Below are positions 8,449 to 17,677 of a stretch of 64,000 bases of DNA, piece after piece. Origin of the DNA: Candidatus Omnitrophota bacterium (GTDB taxonomy: Bacteria > Hinthialibacterota > Hinthialibacteria > OLB16); assembly GCA_020632575.1 (NCBI GenBank), contig JACKFH010000004.1, positions 124,001 to 188,000 of the forward strand, in the 5' to 3' direction. Every line of letters begins with the position of its first letter. Within the stretch, counting starts at the first letter, position 1. The notes below the pieces were generated by a model that did no database searches, had not been told where the DNA came from, and was given only the letters and a program-made list of their open reading frames with translations. Both the position numbers and the translations under genes were made by a program.

Positions 8449-10833
8449 ATGCTCACCCCATCCCATCGGTTCAGCTTTCTTCTCATCTTCTTCGCGTTGG
8501 TCTCACCCACATTCGCCGAGATCACCCTGGTGAACAATGGCGAACCCAACGCCACGATCGTCCTTGCCGAACAACCCTCCGAGCAGGCGAAGAAGTCGGC
8601 GGAGATCCTTCAGAGTTATCTCCACAAAATCTCGGGCGCCAGCCTCGCCATTCAACCCGAGTCGGCCAAAATCTATGGCTCACGCATCTATGTCGGCGCT
8701 TGTAAGGCGGTCGAGAAGATGGAGATTGAAATCCCGTCCGGGTTCACGAAACAGATGAACGAGGAGGGATTCATCAGCAAAACTGCGGGGAAGGACCTGA
8801 TCCTCGCAGGGAATGAGGAGTGGGAGTACAGCGGCACGATGTACGCTGTTTACGATTTCCTCGAGGAACTCGGGTGTCGTTGGTTCTTCCCCGGCGAATA
8901 CGGGGAAGTCATTCCCCAGAAGAAAACAATCACGATCGAGGAGCGAGACCGGACCGAGCGCCCCAGTTTCCGGTTCCGCAATCTCTGGTACTCCGGATGG
9001 TTCCCGGTTAGCGCCACCGACAGCGCTAGGCTCGGCGAATGGTACGATCGCAACAAGATGGCCGCGCTCAAGATCAGCCTTCCCGGAGATGGGAGTGTCA
9101 CCCAGCTCGCCCCGCCGGACAAATACTTTGAGGACCACCCGGAGATCTATGCTCTCGGCAAGGATGGGAAGCGGCACAAAGAGATGTTGTGCATGACCCA
9201 CCCCAACTCTTACAAGATCGCCATCGAGACCGTGAAAGAAGCGTTTCGGAAAGACCCGGACCGGATCAGTTTCGCCTTCGCTCCACCCGATGGGTTCCCG
9301 ATGTGCTACTGCGACACCTGCCAATCCTACTTTCCAGGATTCGAGGGGAAGGGATATGGCGACCCGAGTCTGAGCGATCTCTGGTTCCAGTTCGCCAACA
9401 AAATTGCCACTGAGGTCTACAAAGAATTTCCAGATCGATGGATCTTCACCAATGGCTACGCCAACCGTGTCCGTCCACCCGAGGGAGTCGGCAAGCTCAG
9501 CCCCAACCTCGGCATCCAATCCGCCATCATCGCTGCCTGTTCGATCCACAAGATCGGCGATCCCAAATGCTGGCAGCGGCTGCTCTACAAGCAGATCCTC
9601 GATCGGTGGACAAAAGAATTGAACTGCGTCTTCATCTACGACTACGATCCCGGCAATTCGCTGGTGAATCTCCCATTCCCCGCGCTGCACAATCTCAGAC
9701 ACGACATCCCGTATTTCAAGGATCGAGGTGTCTGGGGATTTTGGACCGAGGGGACCAACACCTGGATGGTCACCCATCTCAACTATTACATCCGATCCAA
9801 ACTGGAGTGGGACGCGACCGAGGATGTCGACGCGCTCGTCCGGGATTACTGCGAAAAATTTTATGAGAAGGCGGCCGACCCGGTTGAGGAATACATCTGG
9901 ACCCTGGAGGACACGATCGATTCGGCAACGGTCCACGAAACCTGGGGACGCCTAATGCCCTGGCGTGTCATCCTCCCTTCAGTCATCGACAAACTCGACA
10001 CCCTCATGGAATCCGCCGAGAAAGCCGCCAATAACGAAAAGGTGAAGGAGCGAGTCCATGTCCTCCGTCTCACCCACGATCACATGAAACTTTATCTCGA
10101 CATGGAAGAATCCGTCGCCGAGGGAGAATTCGGCAAAGCGGTGGAGGATGGCGAAAAAATGCTGGCCATCCGGGATCAGGCCGAGGCGATCCAGACCGGC
10201 CTTCTTCCCCACTCGCCGGATTGGGTCAAATCTTTTCGGACTAGCCTCGAATGGCACATGACCAAATACCAGGGTTTGGCCGACCGCATCGACGGTGCCA
10301 GCGGTGAACTTGTCTCGATGCTCCCCCGCGAATGGAGTTTCAAAGAAGATCCCGAGGATGTCGGGACCTTGTATCAATGGTACAACGATCCCATCGACGA
10401 CTCCTGGAGACCGCTCGACACGACCCTTTATTGGGAGGCCCAAGGTCTCCAGGACGAGAAGGGCTGGGGCTATTGGGGCAAAGCCTGGTACGCCCTCGAC
10501 TTCGAAGTCCCCGCCGATCAACCGGCGGAGAATCTTTGGCTCACCATCGGCGCGGTCTACAACGACGGCGTCTGGGTCTGGGTGAATGGCGAACGCATGA
10601 ATTTCAAGATGGACCGCCACTGGCGTCTTGGTTATCACGATGTTCGCACGCCCATCGATATTGATATCTCGAAGGTGGTTCACCCGGGCGAGACGAACCG
10701 GGTGGCGGTTCTGGTCAGCACCGGGATGCCAGGCCGCAATCCGAGGGGGGGCATTCACCGCAGGTCGTTTTTGTGGGAAGCCAAGGCCGAGCCCACAGGC
10801 GGTTCACCCGATAGGGCGGATCCAGCGGAGTAG
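8449..10833 (+). CDS. secreted DUF4838 protein, glycosidase-like
   Basis: 794 residues. A signal peptide covers about 1-23. Residues about 25-160 resemble the alpha-glucuronidase/GH20-like N-terminal domain (GTMYAVYDFLEELGCRWFFPG). The DUF4838 domain follows at about 220-490 with the cysteine-rich MCYCDTCQSYFPGF near 285-297, and a galactose-binding jelly-roll-like domain lies at about 640-780 (WVWVNGERM). Family members are presumed polysaccharide-active and are abundant in planctomycete-like genomes. It diverges from the isomerase-sulfatase operon, whose products would act in the same compartment. AAAGG lies upstream of the ATG. Substrate unknown; a paralogue lies at 34890-37457. Confidence 0.9.
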   Translation: MLTPSHRFSFLLIFFALVSPTFAEITLVNNGEPNATIVLAEQPSEQAKKSAEILQSYLHKISGASLAIQPESAKIYGSRIYVGACKAVEKMEIEIPSGFTKQMNEEGFISKTAGKDLILAGNEEWEYSGTMYAVYDFLEELGCRWFFPGEYGEVIPQKKTITIEERDRTERPSFRFRNLWYSGWFPVSATDSARLGEWYDRNKMAALKISLPGDGSVTQLAPPDKYFEDHPEIYALGKDGKRHKEMLCMTHPNSYKIAIETVKEAFRKDPDRISFAFAPPDGFPMCYCDTCQSYFPGFEGKGYGDPSLSDLWFQFANKIATEVYKEFPDRWIFTNGYANRVRPPEGVGKLSPNLGIQSAIIAACSIHKIGDPKCWQRLLYKQILDRWTKELNCVFIYDYDPGNSLVNLPFPALHNLRHDIPYFKDRGVWGFWTEGTNTWMVTHLNYYIRSKLEWDATEDVDALVRDYCEKFYEKAADPVEEYIWTLEDTIDSATVHETWGRLMPWRVILPSVIDKLDTLMESAEKAANNEKVKERVHVLRLTHDHMKLYLDMEESVAEGEFGKAVEDGEKMLAIRDQAEAIQTGLLPHSPDWVKSFRTSLEWHMTKYQGLADRIDGASGELVSMLPREWSFKEDPEDVGTLYQWYNDPIDDSWRPLDTTLYWEAQGLQDEKGWGYWGKAWYALDFEVPADQPAENLWLTIGAVYNDGVWVWVNGERMNFKMDRHWRLGYHDVRTPIDIDISKVVHPGETNRVAVLVSTGMPGRNPRGGIHRRSFLWEAKAEPTGGSPDRADPAE

Positions 10834-10926
10834 GGAAGCGCGATGACGGAAAACCGATTGAAGCATGAATCGGATTTGCCAATCAAGGATCTATGGGGGT
10901 GAGGACCGGAAGATTTCAATCCCACG

Positions 10927-11385
10927 CTACCTCTCCGACTCGACCTGGAATCCGTTTGAACTTCTAGGGACTTTCTTCAACCTTCCCGCTTCCCACTCCC
11001 TCACCAATAACCTCGCGTTTTTGGCGTTGGCTTTGAATCCCATGTCGAGGAGGATGTCGATGAAGGGGACCAATCCGATCAACCAATCGAGAAAAAGGTT
11101 GAACAGCATTCTCAGAATTACCCTTTTCCGTGCTCCGAGTCGAATCGCTTCGCGAACGATGTACGCTCCGAGTCCCGCGGTTAGTGTGTCCCCCACCACT
11201 GGAATGAGCCCAATGATGGGATCCCATCCGATTCGTAGAACCGTTCCAGGAATTCTGTAACGGCTGTCCAGCAGGTTCGCCAACCGCGAGACTCGATTCA
11301 GGCCCCGATCGAACGGTTCATCCTCCCGTTGCTTGGTCCTCTCAATGGAATTCTCAAATCCCTCGTTCGATTTTTGGCGTGGCAT
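10927..11385 (-). CDS. DUF4112 membrane protein
   Basis: 152-residue DUF4112 protein. The conserved core is visible as LDSRYRIPG, then WDPIIGLIPVVGD and DWLIGLVPFIDILLDM, two hydrophobic segments each ending in an acidic residue, followed by the KANAKNARLL tail. Residues 1-45 are hydrophilic. It is probably an inner-membrane protein of unknown role. It stands alone, convergent with the DUF4838 gene. The family assignment is strong, the function unknown. Confidence 0.9.
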   Translation of the reverse strand: MPRQKSNEGFENSIERTKQREDEPFDRGLNRVSRLANLLDSRYRIPGTVLRIGWDPIIGLIPVVGDTLTAGLGAYIVREAIRLGARKRVILRMLFNLFLDWLIGLVPFIDILLDMGFKANAKNARLLVREWEAGRLKKVPRSSNGFQVESER

Positions 11386-11602
11386 CCCAATTCTCCTGAA
11401 CGATCATCAGGATAAGGACCTTAGGATTGCTCATTTGTTCAAGATATCGGGAGATTTCCCCATGAGCCTTTAAGGCGTTTCCTGATAATGGGGGATGAAG
11501 GATTCACTACTCTTTCCTTATGAAGCGGATTGATAGACTTTGAATCTTCTGAGATCGCTTCCAAGGATCATCGGGGGTTCGCTCAATCGAAAGGAGAACA
11601 TC

Positions 11603-11767
11603 ATGTTAAACCTAGCCATTACTTTCTTCATCCTTGCCCTTGTTGCCGCGCTCCTGGGGTTTGGGGGTATCGCCGGCGCCATGGCGGGGATCGCGAAAAT
11701 CCTCTTTTTCGTATTCCTCGTGGTTTTCGTTGTCGCGTTGATTGCTGGCAGACGACCGGTTGTGTAG
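11603..11767 (+). CDS. DUF1328 small membrane protein
   Basis: 54-residue protein with two hydrophobic segments (about 4-22 and 27-47) joined by a glycine-rich turn, GFGGIAGAMAGIAK, which is the DUF1328 signature. ATG 11603 is preceded by AAAGGAGAACATC; the longer frame from 11540 has no support. Such proteins are common, sometimes stress-related, and lack a known mechanism. Confidence 0.9.
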   Translation: MLNLAITFFILALVAALLGFGGIAGAMAGIAKILFFVFLVVFVVALIAGRRPVV

Positions 11768-11813
11768 TTCAAAAACATTAATATACCAAAGAAAATCGAA
11801 GCCCCCGGGGGGA

Positions 11814-11841
11814 TTGACTCCGCGGGGGCTTGCCGTATCAT
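11814..11841 (+). promoter_or_regulatory. sigma-70-like promoter of the 29-residue peptide gene
   Basis: TTGACT (11814-11819), 16-bp spacer, TATCAT (11836-11841). It sits inside a GC-rich hairpin (11800-11830, arms AGCCCCCG and CGGGGGCT) that may also end transcription of the DUF1328 gene. The predicted start near 11848 gives a leader of about 36 nt. Confidence 0.45.
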
Positions 11842-11883
11842 TCCCGTTCTGTTTGTCAGAAAACCAAAAAAAGGAAAAAACCG

Positions 11884-11973
11884 ATGGCTAACGGTAAACG
11901 AAAAGGTTCGAAAAAACTGCGGTGGCGCTCGAAGAAAGCCAACCACGGCAAAAAGCCCTGCTCGGGCAAATAA
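11884..11973 (+). CDS. 29-residue lysine-rich basic peptide
   Basis: Short frame of 29 codons beginning MANGKRKGSKK and ending KKPCSGK, with eleven Lys, three Arg and one His, and a single Cys at position 26. AAGGA precedes the ATG by about 9 nt. A promoter-like pair lies 40 bp upstream, and two hairpins follow directly at the stop codon, so this looks like a complete monocistronic unit. Its composition recalls very small ribosome-associated basic proteins such as the THX/bS22 type, but no specific family was recognised. It is too small for most gene finders. Confidence 0.6.
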   Translation: MANGKRKGSKKLRWRSKKANHGKKPCSGK

Positions 11974-12014
11974 CCTCGGATCCTCCGAGGTTGGACGCAA
12001 ACCCCTGGGTTGCG
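11972..12014 (+). terminator. tandem hairpins after the basic peptide gene
   Basis: The first hairpin (11972-11992) has a perfect 9-bp stem, AACCTCGGA/TCCGAGGTT, and overlaps the TAA stop. The second (11996-12014) pairs CGCAA-CCC with GGGTTGCG and is followed by TTTT at 12020-12023. Confidence 0.6.
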
Positions 12015-12048
12015 CCAGCTTTTCATAATACTCTTCAGACTGAAACTT

Positions 12049-12073
12049 AGCGCCGGGAACACCACCCGGCGCT
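12049..12073. terminator. bidirectional terminator-like hairpin
   Basis: Perfect 9-bp stem AGCGCCGGG/CCCGGCGCT with a 7-nt loop, followed by TTTC on the plus strand. It lies between the plus-strand basic-peptide gene and the 3' end of the minus-strand GAF/HD gene. Confidence 0.55.
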
Positions 12074-12091
12074 TTCATGTCGAAAGCCCGG

Positions 12092-14089
12092 CTAATCTTC
12101 CGCTTCCGGTCCCTTCCGGACATAGGCCTTGATCGCCTCAACCAAATTGGGGTCGAATCGATTTCCAGAATCCTCATCAAGTCTTGCCAGCGCCTCTTCC
12201 ATGGTGATCCCAGGACTCCCATTGAGGGGATGGATATGGCCCAGGTAGGCCTCAGCTAGGGAAAGAAGTCGAGCTCCAAGCGGAATCTCATCCCCACGCA
12301 ACCCGCGCGGTCCTCCCGACCCATCGAAATGCTCCAACTGGTCGCGAATGATGGGAATGACATTATCCGGCAAGTCCATTCTGCGAGCCATCCGAATGCC
12401 CATAGCCACCCTTTTGGTCGATTCCTCGGAGGCCGAAAGAGGTTCCCCGTTCTCTCCGACTCCCGTGCCGAGAGTGCCCAGGCTGTGGAGAAAAGCCGCC
12501 ATCTGAAAATTCTGACGGGTGTGCTCATCGATGCGGATCGATTCCGCGATGCCGCTCATCAGAGAGGCCAATTTTTGAGACCGCCCCTCTTTGTCCGGAT
12601 CGCCTGTCTCGAAAAGGTTTTCGAAAGTCCCCATTGTTTTGAGGGCGATCCGTTCCTGTTTTTCGAAGTACTGAATGTTCATCAGGGCGATCACGGCTTG
12701 CTCAGCCAGGGTGTTCAAGACCTCTCGATCACCCACTGTGAAGTGATTCGGCGATCCCATTCTCTCGGAAACGGTGATTACTCCCACCACATCTTCCTCG
12801 AATAGAGGCACGGACAGATAGGATTCCGAAAGATAATAGTCGGGAGGATCCAAGGAGAAGCGAGGGTCATCCCGGGGTTTTTGAACTCGGAGCGAAACCC
12901 CCTCATCCGCCACCAAACCCGGGATTCCTTCGCCCGGGTCGAGGGATTGGGTGCCGATTTCGCCCTTCTGCAGTCCAAGCGCGACACATGGATGCAGCCT
13001 GCCATTCTGATCGGCTAACATGATGGAACATTTTTTCGCGTTCAAAACCTGTAGAGTCAAATTCGCCATCCGATGGAGAAGATCGCTCGCCACTCGAGTC
13101 GAGGACATTAACCGATAAACCGAGTGCACCGTGCTTAGGGCCACCGATTTCTGCCGCATGCTCTCAAATTCGAGTGCATTCCGAATCGCGATGCTCGACC
13201 CCAGAGCCAGGGTCTCCAAACTTGTCTGAAGATGGTTGCTCAGTTTTCGATCCTTCTTCCTTAGGCAGAGGACCAAACCGTAGAGGTGTCCAACATGCAT
13301 CAAGGGGACGCCCCAAACCTCCATCTTGCCCAAGTCCTGGCCGACCATATTCAAGAAAACGTCGCGAAGCGGATCTCCCTCGGAGAGCGGCCGGGCGGGA
13401 TGATCCCAGGTTTTCATCTTGTTCTCGTAGGGGGCCGACGCCAACGGCAATCCGGCGGAGGATTCGGACGGGGTCTCGATTCCGAACGATTTCCTCGGGG
13501 CAAGTCGTTTGTCGGGATCGGTCAGGAAGAGCGCTCCCTTCGAGGAATCCATCACCGCGAGGATTTCCTCGAGAATCCTCTCCAAAAGGGATCCGAGATC
13601 GAGGGTGGAGACCACTTCGTTCCAAAGCCTTCGCACGCCATCGAGGTCCTCCTCCGAACGGACCCTTTCCGCGATCTGACGAAGGTGTTCGACCATGAGA
13701 GAGAGCAGGGGAGGGAGCCGACGTTGCTCGTAAACGGGGAGGTGGGAGATCCCCACAAAACCCTGGAGATCGGAGCCGCAAAGGACTGGTACAACGACTT
13801 GAACATGACCGGGCGGGGAGACGGTCATCAGCCCAACCTGATCCTCTTCCGACTCCTTCATTGCTTCGCCGACCGCCTGATGCCATTCCTCACGGATTTT
13901 GGGATCGTCGGAAAGGAGTCCGCAATCCCGCTTGTCGTGGCTGTGAATCAACACAATGGGGCTGTCCCGGTTTTGACAGCACCACCACACCGGATTTCCC
14001 AGCAGCTCATCCAACCGTTGGGTGAGTTGCTGAAAACCTTCGGACTCGATGACCTTTTTCAGGCGGTTGACAGCGGGTTGTTCCGTCAT
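12092..14089 (-). CDS. GAF-GAF-degenerate HD-GYP protein
   Basis: 665-residue cytoplasmic sensor-like protein. Two GAF domains are seen at about 150-290 and 310-460, the second with the SVPLFEEDVVGVITV core, after an N-terminal helical and possibly sensory region. The C-terminus (about 485-655) aligns with HD-GYP phosphodiesterase domains, but key residues differ: the HD pair reads HSLG in AAFLHSLGTLG near 533, and the GYP loop reads DGSGGPRGLRG near 586-596. Loss of the catalytic Asp suggests it no longer hydrolyses cyclic-di-GMP and may bind a nucleotide or act by interaction. It is a single gene; the ATG at 14089 is accepted, with no clear alternative. Confidence 0.8.
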   Translation of the reverse strand: MTEQPAVNRLKKVIESEGFQQLTQRLDELLGNPVWWCCQNRDSPIVLIHSHDKRDCGLLSDDPKIREEWHQAVGEAMKESEEDQVGLMTVSPPGHVQVVVPVLCGSDLQGFVGISHLPVYEQRRLPPLLSLMVEHLRQIAERVRSEEDLDGVRRLWNEVVSTLDLGSLLERILEEILAVMDSSKGALFLTDPDKRLAPRKSFGIETPSESSAGLPLASAPYENKMKTWDHPARPLSEGDPLRDVFLNMVGQDLGKMEVWGVPLMHVGHLYGLVLCLRKKDRKLSNHLQTSLETLALGSSIAIRNALEFESMRQKSVALSTVHSVYRLMSSTRVASDLLHRMANLTLQVLNAKKCSIMLADQNGRLHPCVALGLQKGEIGTQSLDPGEGIPGLVADEGVSLRVQKPRDDPRFSLDPPDYYLSESYLSVPLFEEDVVGVITVSERMGSPNHFTVGDREVLNTLAEQAVIALMNIQYFEKQERIALKTMGTFENLFETGDPDKEGRSQKLASLMSGIAESIRIDEHTRQNFQMAAFLHSLGTLGTGVGENGEPLSASEESTKRVAMGIRMARRMDLPDNVIPIIRDQLEHFDGSGGPRGLRGDEIPLGARLLSLAEAYLGHIHPLNGSPGITMEEALARLDEDSGNRFDPNLVEAIKAYVRKGPEAED

Positions 14090-14208
14090 CTTCGGTTCTC
14101 ATGCCGTTTTATCGGCCAGAAAGGAATCATAACAAACCCCACCCATCCTTTTGAGTCTATTGCCATGGAAAAAACGTTTTCACAATCGCAGGCAAAAATG
14201 CTATCGAC

Positions 14209-15381
14209 CTAGAGCACCTTCCGCGCGCCCTCAGTCGCCGGCGAAATGAGGGTCCAGGGGCGTTTTCCCATTCTCTTTTCGAAATCCTCTTCAATCCGGG
14301 TGGCGACACCGTTCACCGCATCGGGCTGGACGAGCGAGACCGCGCAACCTCCAAACCCGGCGCCCGTCATCCGGCATCCATAAACCCCCTCCAGCCCCGA
14401 TGCGATTTCCTGAATCGCATCGAGTTCCTGGCAAGAAACCTCATAATCGTCACGAAGGCTGATATGCGACTCGGCCAATAGTCGCCCGCCCTCATCGAAC
14501 AAGTCTTTGGAAAAAGCCTCTTCGAATCGCTCGACCCGAGCCTGTTCGGAGATGACATGGCGCGCCCTCTTTTTGAGCGTTTCGTCCATTCCATCGGAAA
14601 GGGTTTCAAATTCCTCGAGCGAATAACCGACCAGCCATTCTTCCTCGCGCCCGGATTTTTCGTTGAGGAGTTTCAACCCTTCCTCGCATTCCAGGCGGCG
14701 TTGATTGTAAGCGGAGATGACCAACTCCCGCGCAACCGTCGAATGGATGATCAGAATCGAAACTTTTTCAGGATCGAGGGGAACCGGTTTGAAATCGAGG
14801 GTCCCACAATTAAGCTTGAGGGCGTGCCCGGAGATGGCGTTGGCGGAAATGAACTGGTCCATGATCCCGGATCGAATCCGGAGTCTCTCCGCGTGTTCGG
14901 CGGCCTGCGACCACAGAGCCTTTTCCGGTCCCGGTATCTGAATTCGGAGGATGGCCTCAAACAAGGTATAGATCGCGACCAGAATGGCCGCGGAGGAGGA
15001 AAGGCCGGACGCGATGGGTATATCGGTGGCGATCAGCACCTCGATGGGAGGGATTTTGTACCCCCGCTGCACCATTTGATCGTAGGCCCCAACGAAATAA
15101 TTCGCCCAAGCCGGCTCTACAGGACCTTCTGGAAGTTCACCGTCCTCCCATTCGAAACCTTGTTCAAAGGACAGAGATTGAATCGAGAAACGCTCGGACC
15201 GGGAGGGACCCGCAATGATTGTGGTTCCTCGATTGATGGCCGCCGGAAGGACCCAGCCGCCGTTGTAGTCGATATGCTCTCCGATCAGGTTGACACGCCC
15301 GGGCGCCGAGGCGCCCCACACCGCCTGCTTGTCGAACCGTTTCGAAAATTCTTGACGAAGTTGTCCCAGGTCGACGCTCAT
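14209..15381 (-). CDS. galK: galactokinase
   Basis: 390-residue GHMP-family galactokinase, phosphorylating galactose at C1 in the Leloir pathway. The substrate motif PGRVNLIGEHIDYNGG spans 27-42, the ATP-binding GLSSSAAIL lies near 125-133, and the GHMP C-terminal motif GAGFGG is present near the end. Isoleucine replaces the usual Thr in GEH-x-DY. ATG 15381 overlaps the galE stop as ATGA, so translation is coupled. The longer frame to 15738 reads into galE and is not used. No galT is present in the window. Confidence 0.93.
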   Translation of the reverse strand: MSVDLGQLRQEFSKRFDKQAVWGASAPGRVNLIGEHIDYNGGWVLPAAINRGTTIIAGPSRSERFSIQSLSFEQGFEWEDGELPEGPVEPAWANYFVGAYDQMVQRGYKIPPIEVLIATDIPIASGLSSSAAILVAIYTLFEAILRIQIPGPEKALWSQAAEHAERLRIRSGIMDQFISANAISGHALKLNCGTLDFKPVPLDPEKVSILIIHSTVARELVISAYNQRRLECEEGLKLLNEKSGREEEWLVGYSLEEFETLSDGMDETLKKRARHVISEQARVERFEEAFSKDLFDEGGRLLAESHISLRDDYEVSCQELDAIQEIASGLEGVYGCRMTGAGFGGCAVSLVQPDAVNGVATRIEEDFEKRMGKRPWTLISPATEGARKVL

Positions 15382-16367
15382 GGGCTTCGGTATCCATTGG
15401 GGTGAGTTCGGTGCCATTCCCAGGCGGTTCCCACAATTTCCTTCAAGGTCGGATGATCGGGCTCCCACCCCAGCACTTCCTTGGCCTTCTGGTTGGAGGC
15501 GACCAATCGGGCGGGATCCCCCGGACGCCGGTCGGTCTCCACCACGGGGATCGAGTGGCCCGTGACTTCGCGGGAGGTTTCGATCACCTCTTTGACCGAG
15601 TGCCCCTCGCCGTTGCCGAGGTTGAAGAATCCCCCCTGCGATCCCGAGTCGAGCCACTCCATCGCCTGGAAGTGCGCTTTGGCCAGATCCGCAATGTGGA
15701 TGTAGTCCCGAATGCAGGTTCCGTCCGGTGTCTCCCAATCCGTTCCGAAGATCGAGATCGAGTTCCTCTGCCCCAGCGCCACCTGGAGGACCAATGGGAT
15801 GAGGTGCGCCTCAGGGGTGTGATCCTCCCCATGCCCATCGAGAGCCCCCGCCGCATTAAAATATCTGAGCCGCACCGATCGCAATCCATAGGCGACCCGG
15901 TAGGATTCGAGCATTTCTTCGACAAAGAGTTTGGACCAACCATAGGGATTTGTCGGGGATTTCGGATGATCTTCGCTGATGGGGATTTCGTGGGGTTCCC
16001 CATAAACCGCGGCTGTGGAGGAGAAAATGAATTGGTCGACACCCGCCTCGACCAGGCCATCAAGCAGGTTCTTGGTCCGAAACGAATTGTTGTCGAAATA
16101 CATCGAGGGCTGTTCCACCGACTCTCCGACTTGGGTGAAAGCGGCGAAATGGAGAGCCGTCTTGATGGAATATTCCTTGCAAATCTCGACAATTCGTGCT
16201 CGATCGCCGAGATCTCCCTCGATTAACACGGTCTCCTCGGGGACCGCCTCCCGGTGCCCCTTGGAGAGATTGTCCAATACCACCACCTCATACCCCTTGT
16301 TCCTGAGGAATCGGGAGGTGGCGCTCCCTATGTATCCCGCCCCGCCAACAACTAAAATCGCGGACAT
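15378..16367 (-). CDS. galE: UDP-glucose 4-epimerase
   Basis: 329-residue extended short-chain dehydrogenase that interconverts UDP-glucose and UDP-galactose. The NAD-binding GGAGYIGS lies at 7-14, SSTAAVYG near 118-125, the catalytic Tyr-x3-Lys appears as YGWSK near 141, and RYFNAAGA follows. ATG 16367 directly precedes SAILVVGGAGYIG and has AAGGAAAGG upstream; a start seven codons earlier is less likely. It is first in a two-gene operon with galK. It could serve galactose catabolism or supply UDP-galactose to the glycosyltransferases elsewhere in the window. Confidence 0.95.
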   Translation of the reverse strand: MSAILVVGGAGYIGSATSRFLRNKGYEVVVLDNLSKGHREAVPEETVLIEGDLGDRARIVEICKEYSIKTALHFAAFTQVGESVEQPSMYFDNNSFRTKNLLDGLVEAGVDQFIFSSTAAVYGEPHEIPISEDHPKSPTNPYGWSKLFVEEMLESYRVAYGLRSVRLRYFNAAGALDGHGEDHTPEAHLIPLVLQVALGQRNSISIFGTDWETPDGTCIRDYIHIADLAKAHFQAMEWLDSGSQGGFFNLGNGEGHSVKEVIETSREVTGHSIPVVETDRRPGDPARLVASNQKAKEVLGWEPDHPTLKEIVGTAWEWHRTHPNGYRSP

Positions 16368-16482
16368 GCAGCCTTTCCTTTCCCCCATGGGATGAAGGGG
16401 ACATTCTTGAACAAACCCTCTTCAAAATCTACCGCGAGGGCGCCAATATCTCCGTCCAAATCTTTTTCCGAGGGGATGGAAC

Positions 16483-17618
16483 ATGAGAGGGACGCTCGAT
16501 CAATCCGAGTTTCAGGATGCGGTTCTGCTGGTGCAGGGAATCGCTCAAAGCAAGATATCCAATCCAGTTGTCGAGAATGTGGTTTTAAGATTCGAGAAAG
16601 AAAGGGCCGAGATTCTGGCCACGAATCTTTCCATCAGCATTCGTGTGCGGCTCGGCATCGACTCCGCCGAACCCGGAGAGATCGCCCTCCCCGCCAAACT
16701 GCTTGGCCAGGTCGTTCGTGAAATCCCGCATGGGAAAGTCGATCTGACCTCGAAGGTTCGGAGTTCCAAATCTCGGCTGGCCGCGCCAATTTCCGACTGC
16801 ATTCGGTGGACACCGAAGATTTTCCTCCATTCCTCCCCGAGGTCGAGGGCCCGGTGGTGGAGATCCCGGCGGAAATGGCCGCCCAGGCGATCAAACGCAC
16901 CGTCTTTGCCACCTCCGAGGAACGCGCCCGATTCCAACTCGGAGGCATCAAGTTCTCTCATGCCAAAGGCGAGGCGATCTGGGTCGCGACCGATGGCCGC
17001 AGACTCTCCAGAATCAAACACGCTCTGGACAACCCGCCCGCCGAGGACTGCTCGATGTTGGTGCCCGCGCGCGCCGCGCAAGAACTTCTTCGCGCCTTGC
17101 CGGGCGAGGGCAACCTGTACATGACGGTTGGCGACAAACGAGTCCTTTTCGACTGCGAGAACGTGACCATCGCCTCGACCCTACTCGAAGACAATTTTCC
17201 CCCCTACGAGGGACTCCTCCCATCGGACTACACCATCGAGGTTCGCGCCGACCGGGATCTGCTGAACGCGGCGGTCCGCCGCGCCTCGATTTTGGCCAGC
17301 GAAAAGACACGGTTGGTCCACCTCGAAACGCGGGATGGCGAATTGATTGTCACCGGCGAGCGTCAGGAGGCCGGCGATGCTCATGATGAACTCGACGCGG
17401 TTGTGACCGGTGACCCGGTGAAAGTTTCCTACAACGCCAGCTTCCTGCTCGAATGTTTGGCGGCGGTCGGACCGGGTCAGGTGGTATGGGGGTTGGTCCA
17501 GCAGGGTGGTGCGGGGTATTTCTCCCGCGAGGATGACGACACCTTTCTTCACATCATCATGCCGATGACGGTGAAAGAGGAAGTCCCCGATGAGGAACTC
17601 GAGGAAGTCACCAACTGA
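16483..17618 (+). CDS. dnaN: DNA polymerase III beta sliding clamp, split by a frameshift
   Basis: DnaN, the ring-shaped clamp that tethers the replicative polymerase. Two frames together give about 378 residues, the normal length. The N-terminal frame runs from ATG 16483 (AGGGG upstream) to about 16761 and ends in ...VDLTSKVR; the second frame takes up with FQISAGRANF and VDTEDFPPFLPE from about 16764 to the stop at 17618. Restoring one missing base near 16762-16763 joins them without loss. No slippery heptamer is visible at the junction. Because dnaN is essential, a sequencing or assembly error is the simplest reason. It lies upstream of coaD and not beside dnaA. Confidence 0.88.
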
Positions 17619-17677
17619 TTCCGAACCCATCATGAAATCGCCTCGACCCATCGGAGAAGCGCCCCAAGGACAGATCC

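Noticed and set aside
8680..9936. 418-codon frame opposite the DUF4838 gene
   Set aside because: Shadow of a real gene; no domain, no ribosome site.
15402..16226. 274-codon frame opposite galE
   Set aside because: Shadow of galE with no recognisable motif.
16392..16721. 109-codon frame at the dnaN start
   Set aside because: Different frame from the conserved clamp sequence; its residues show no family pattern.
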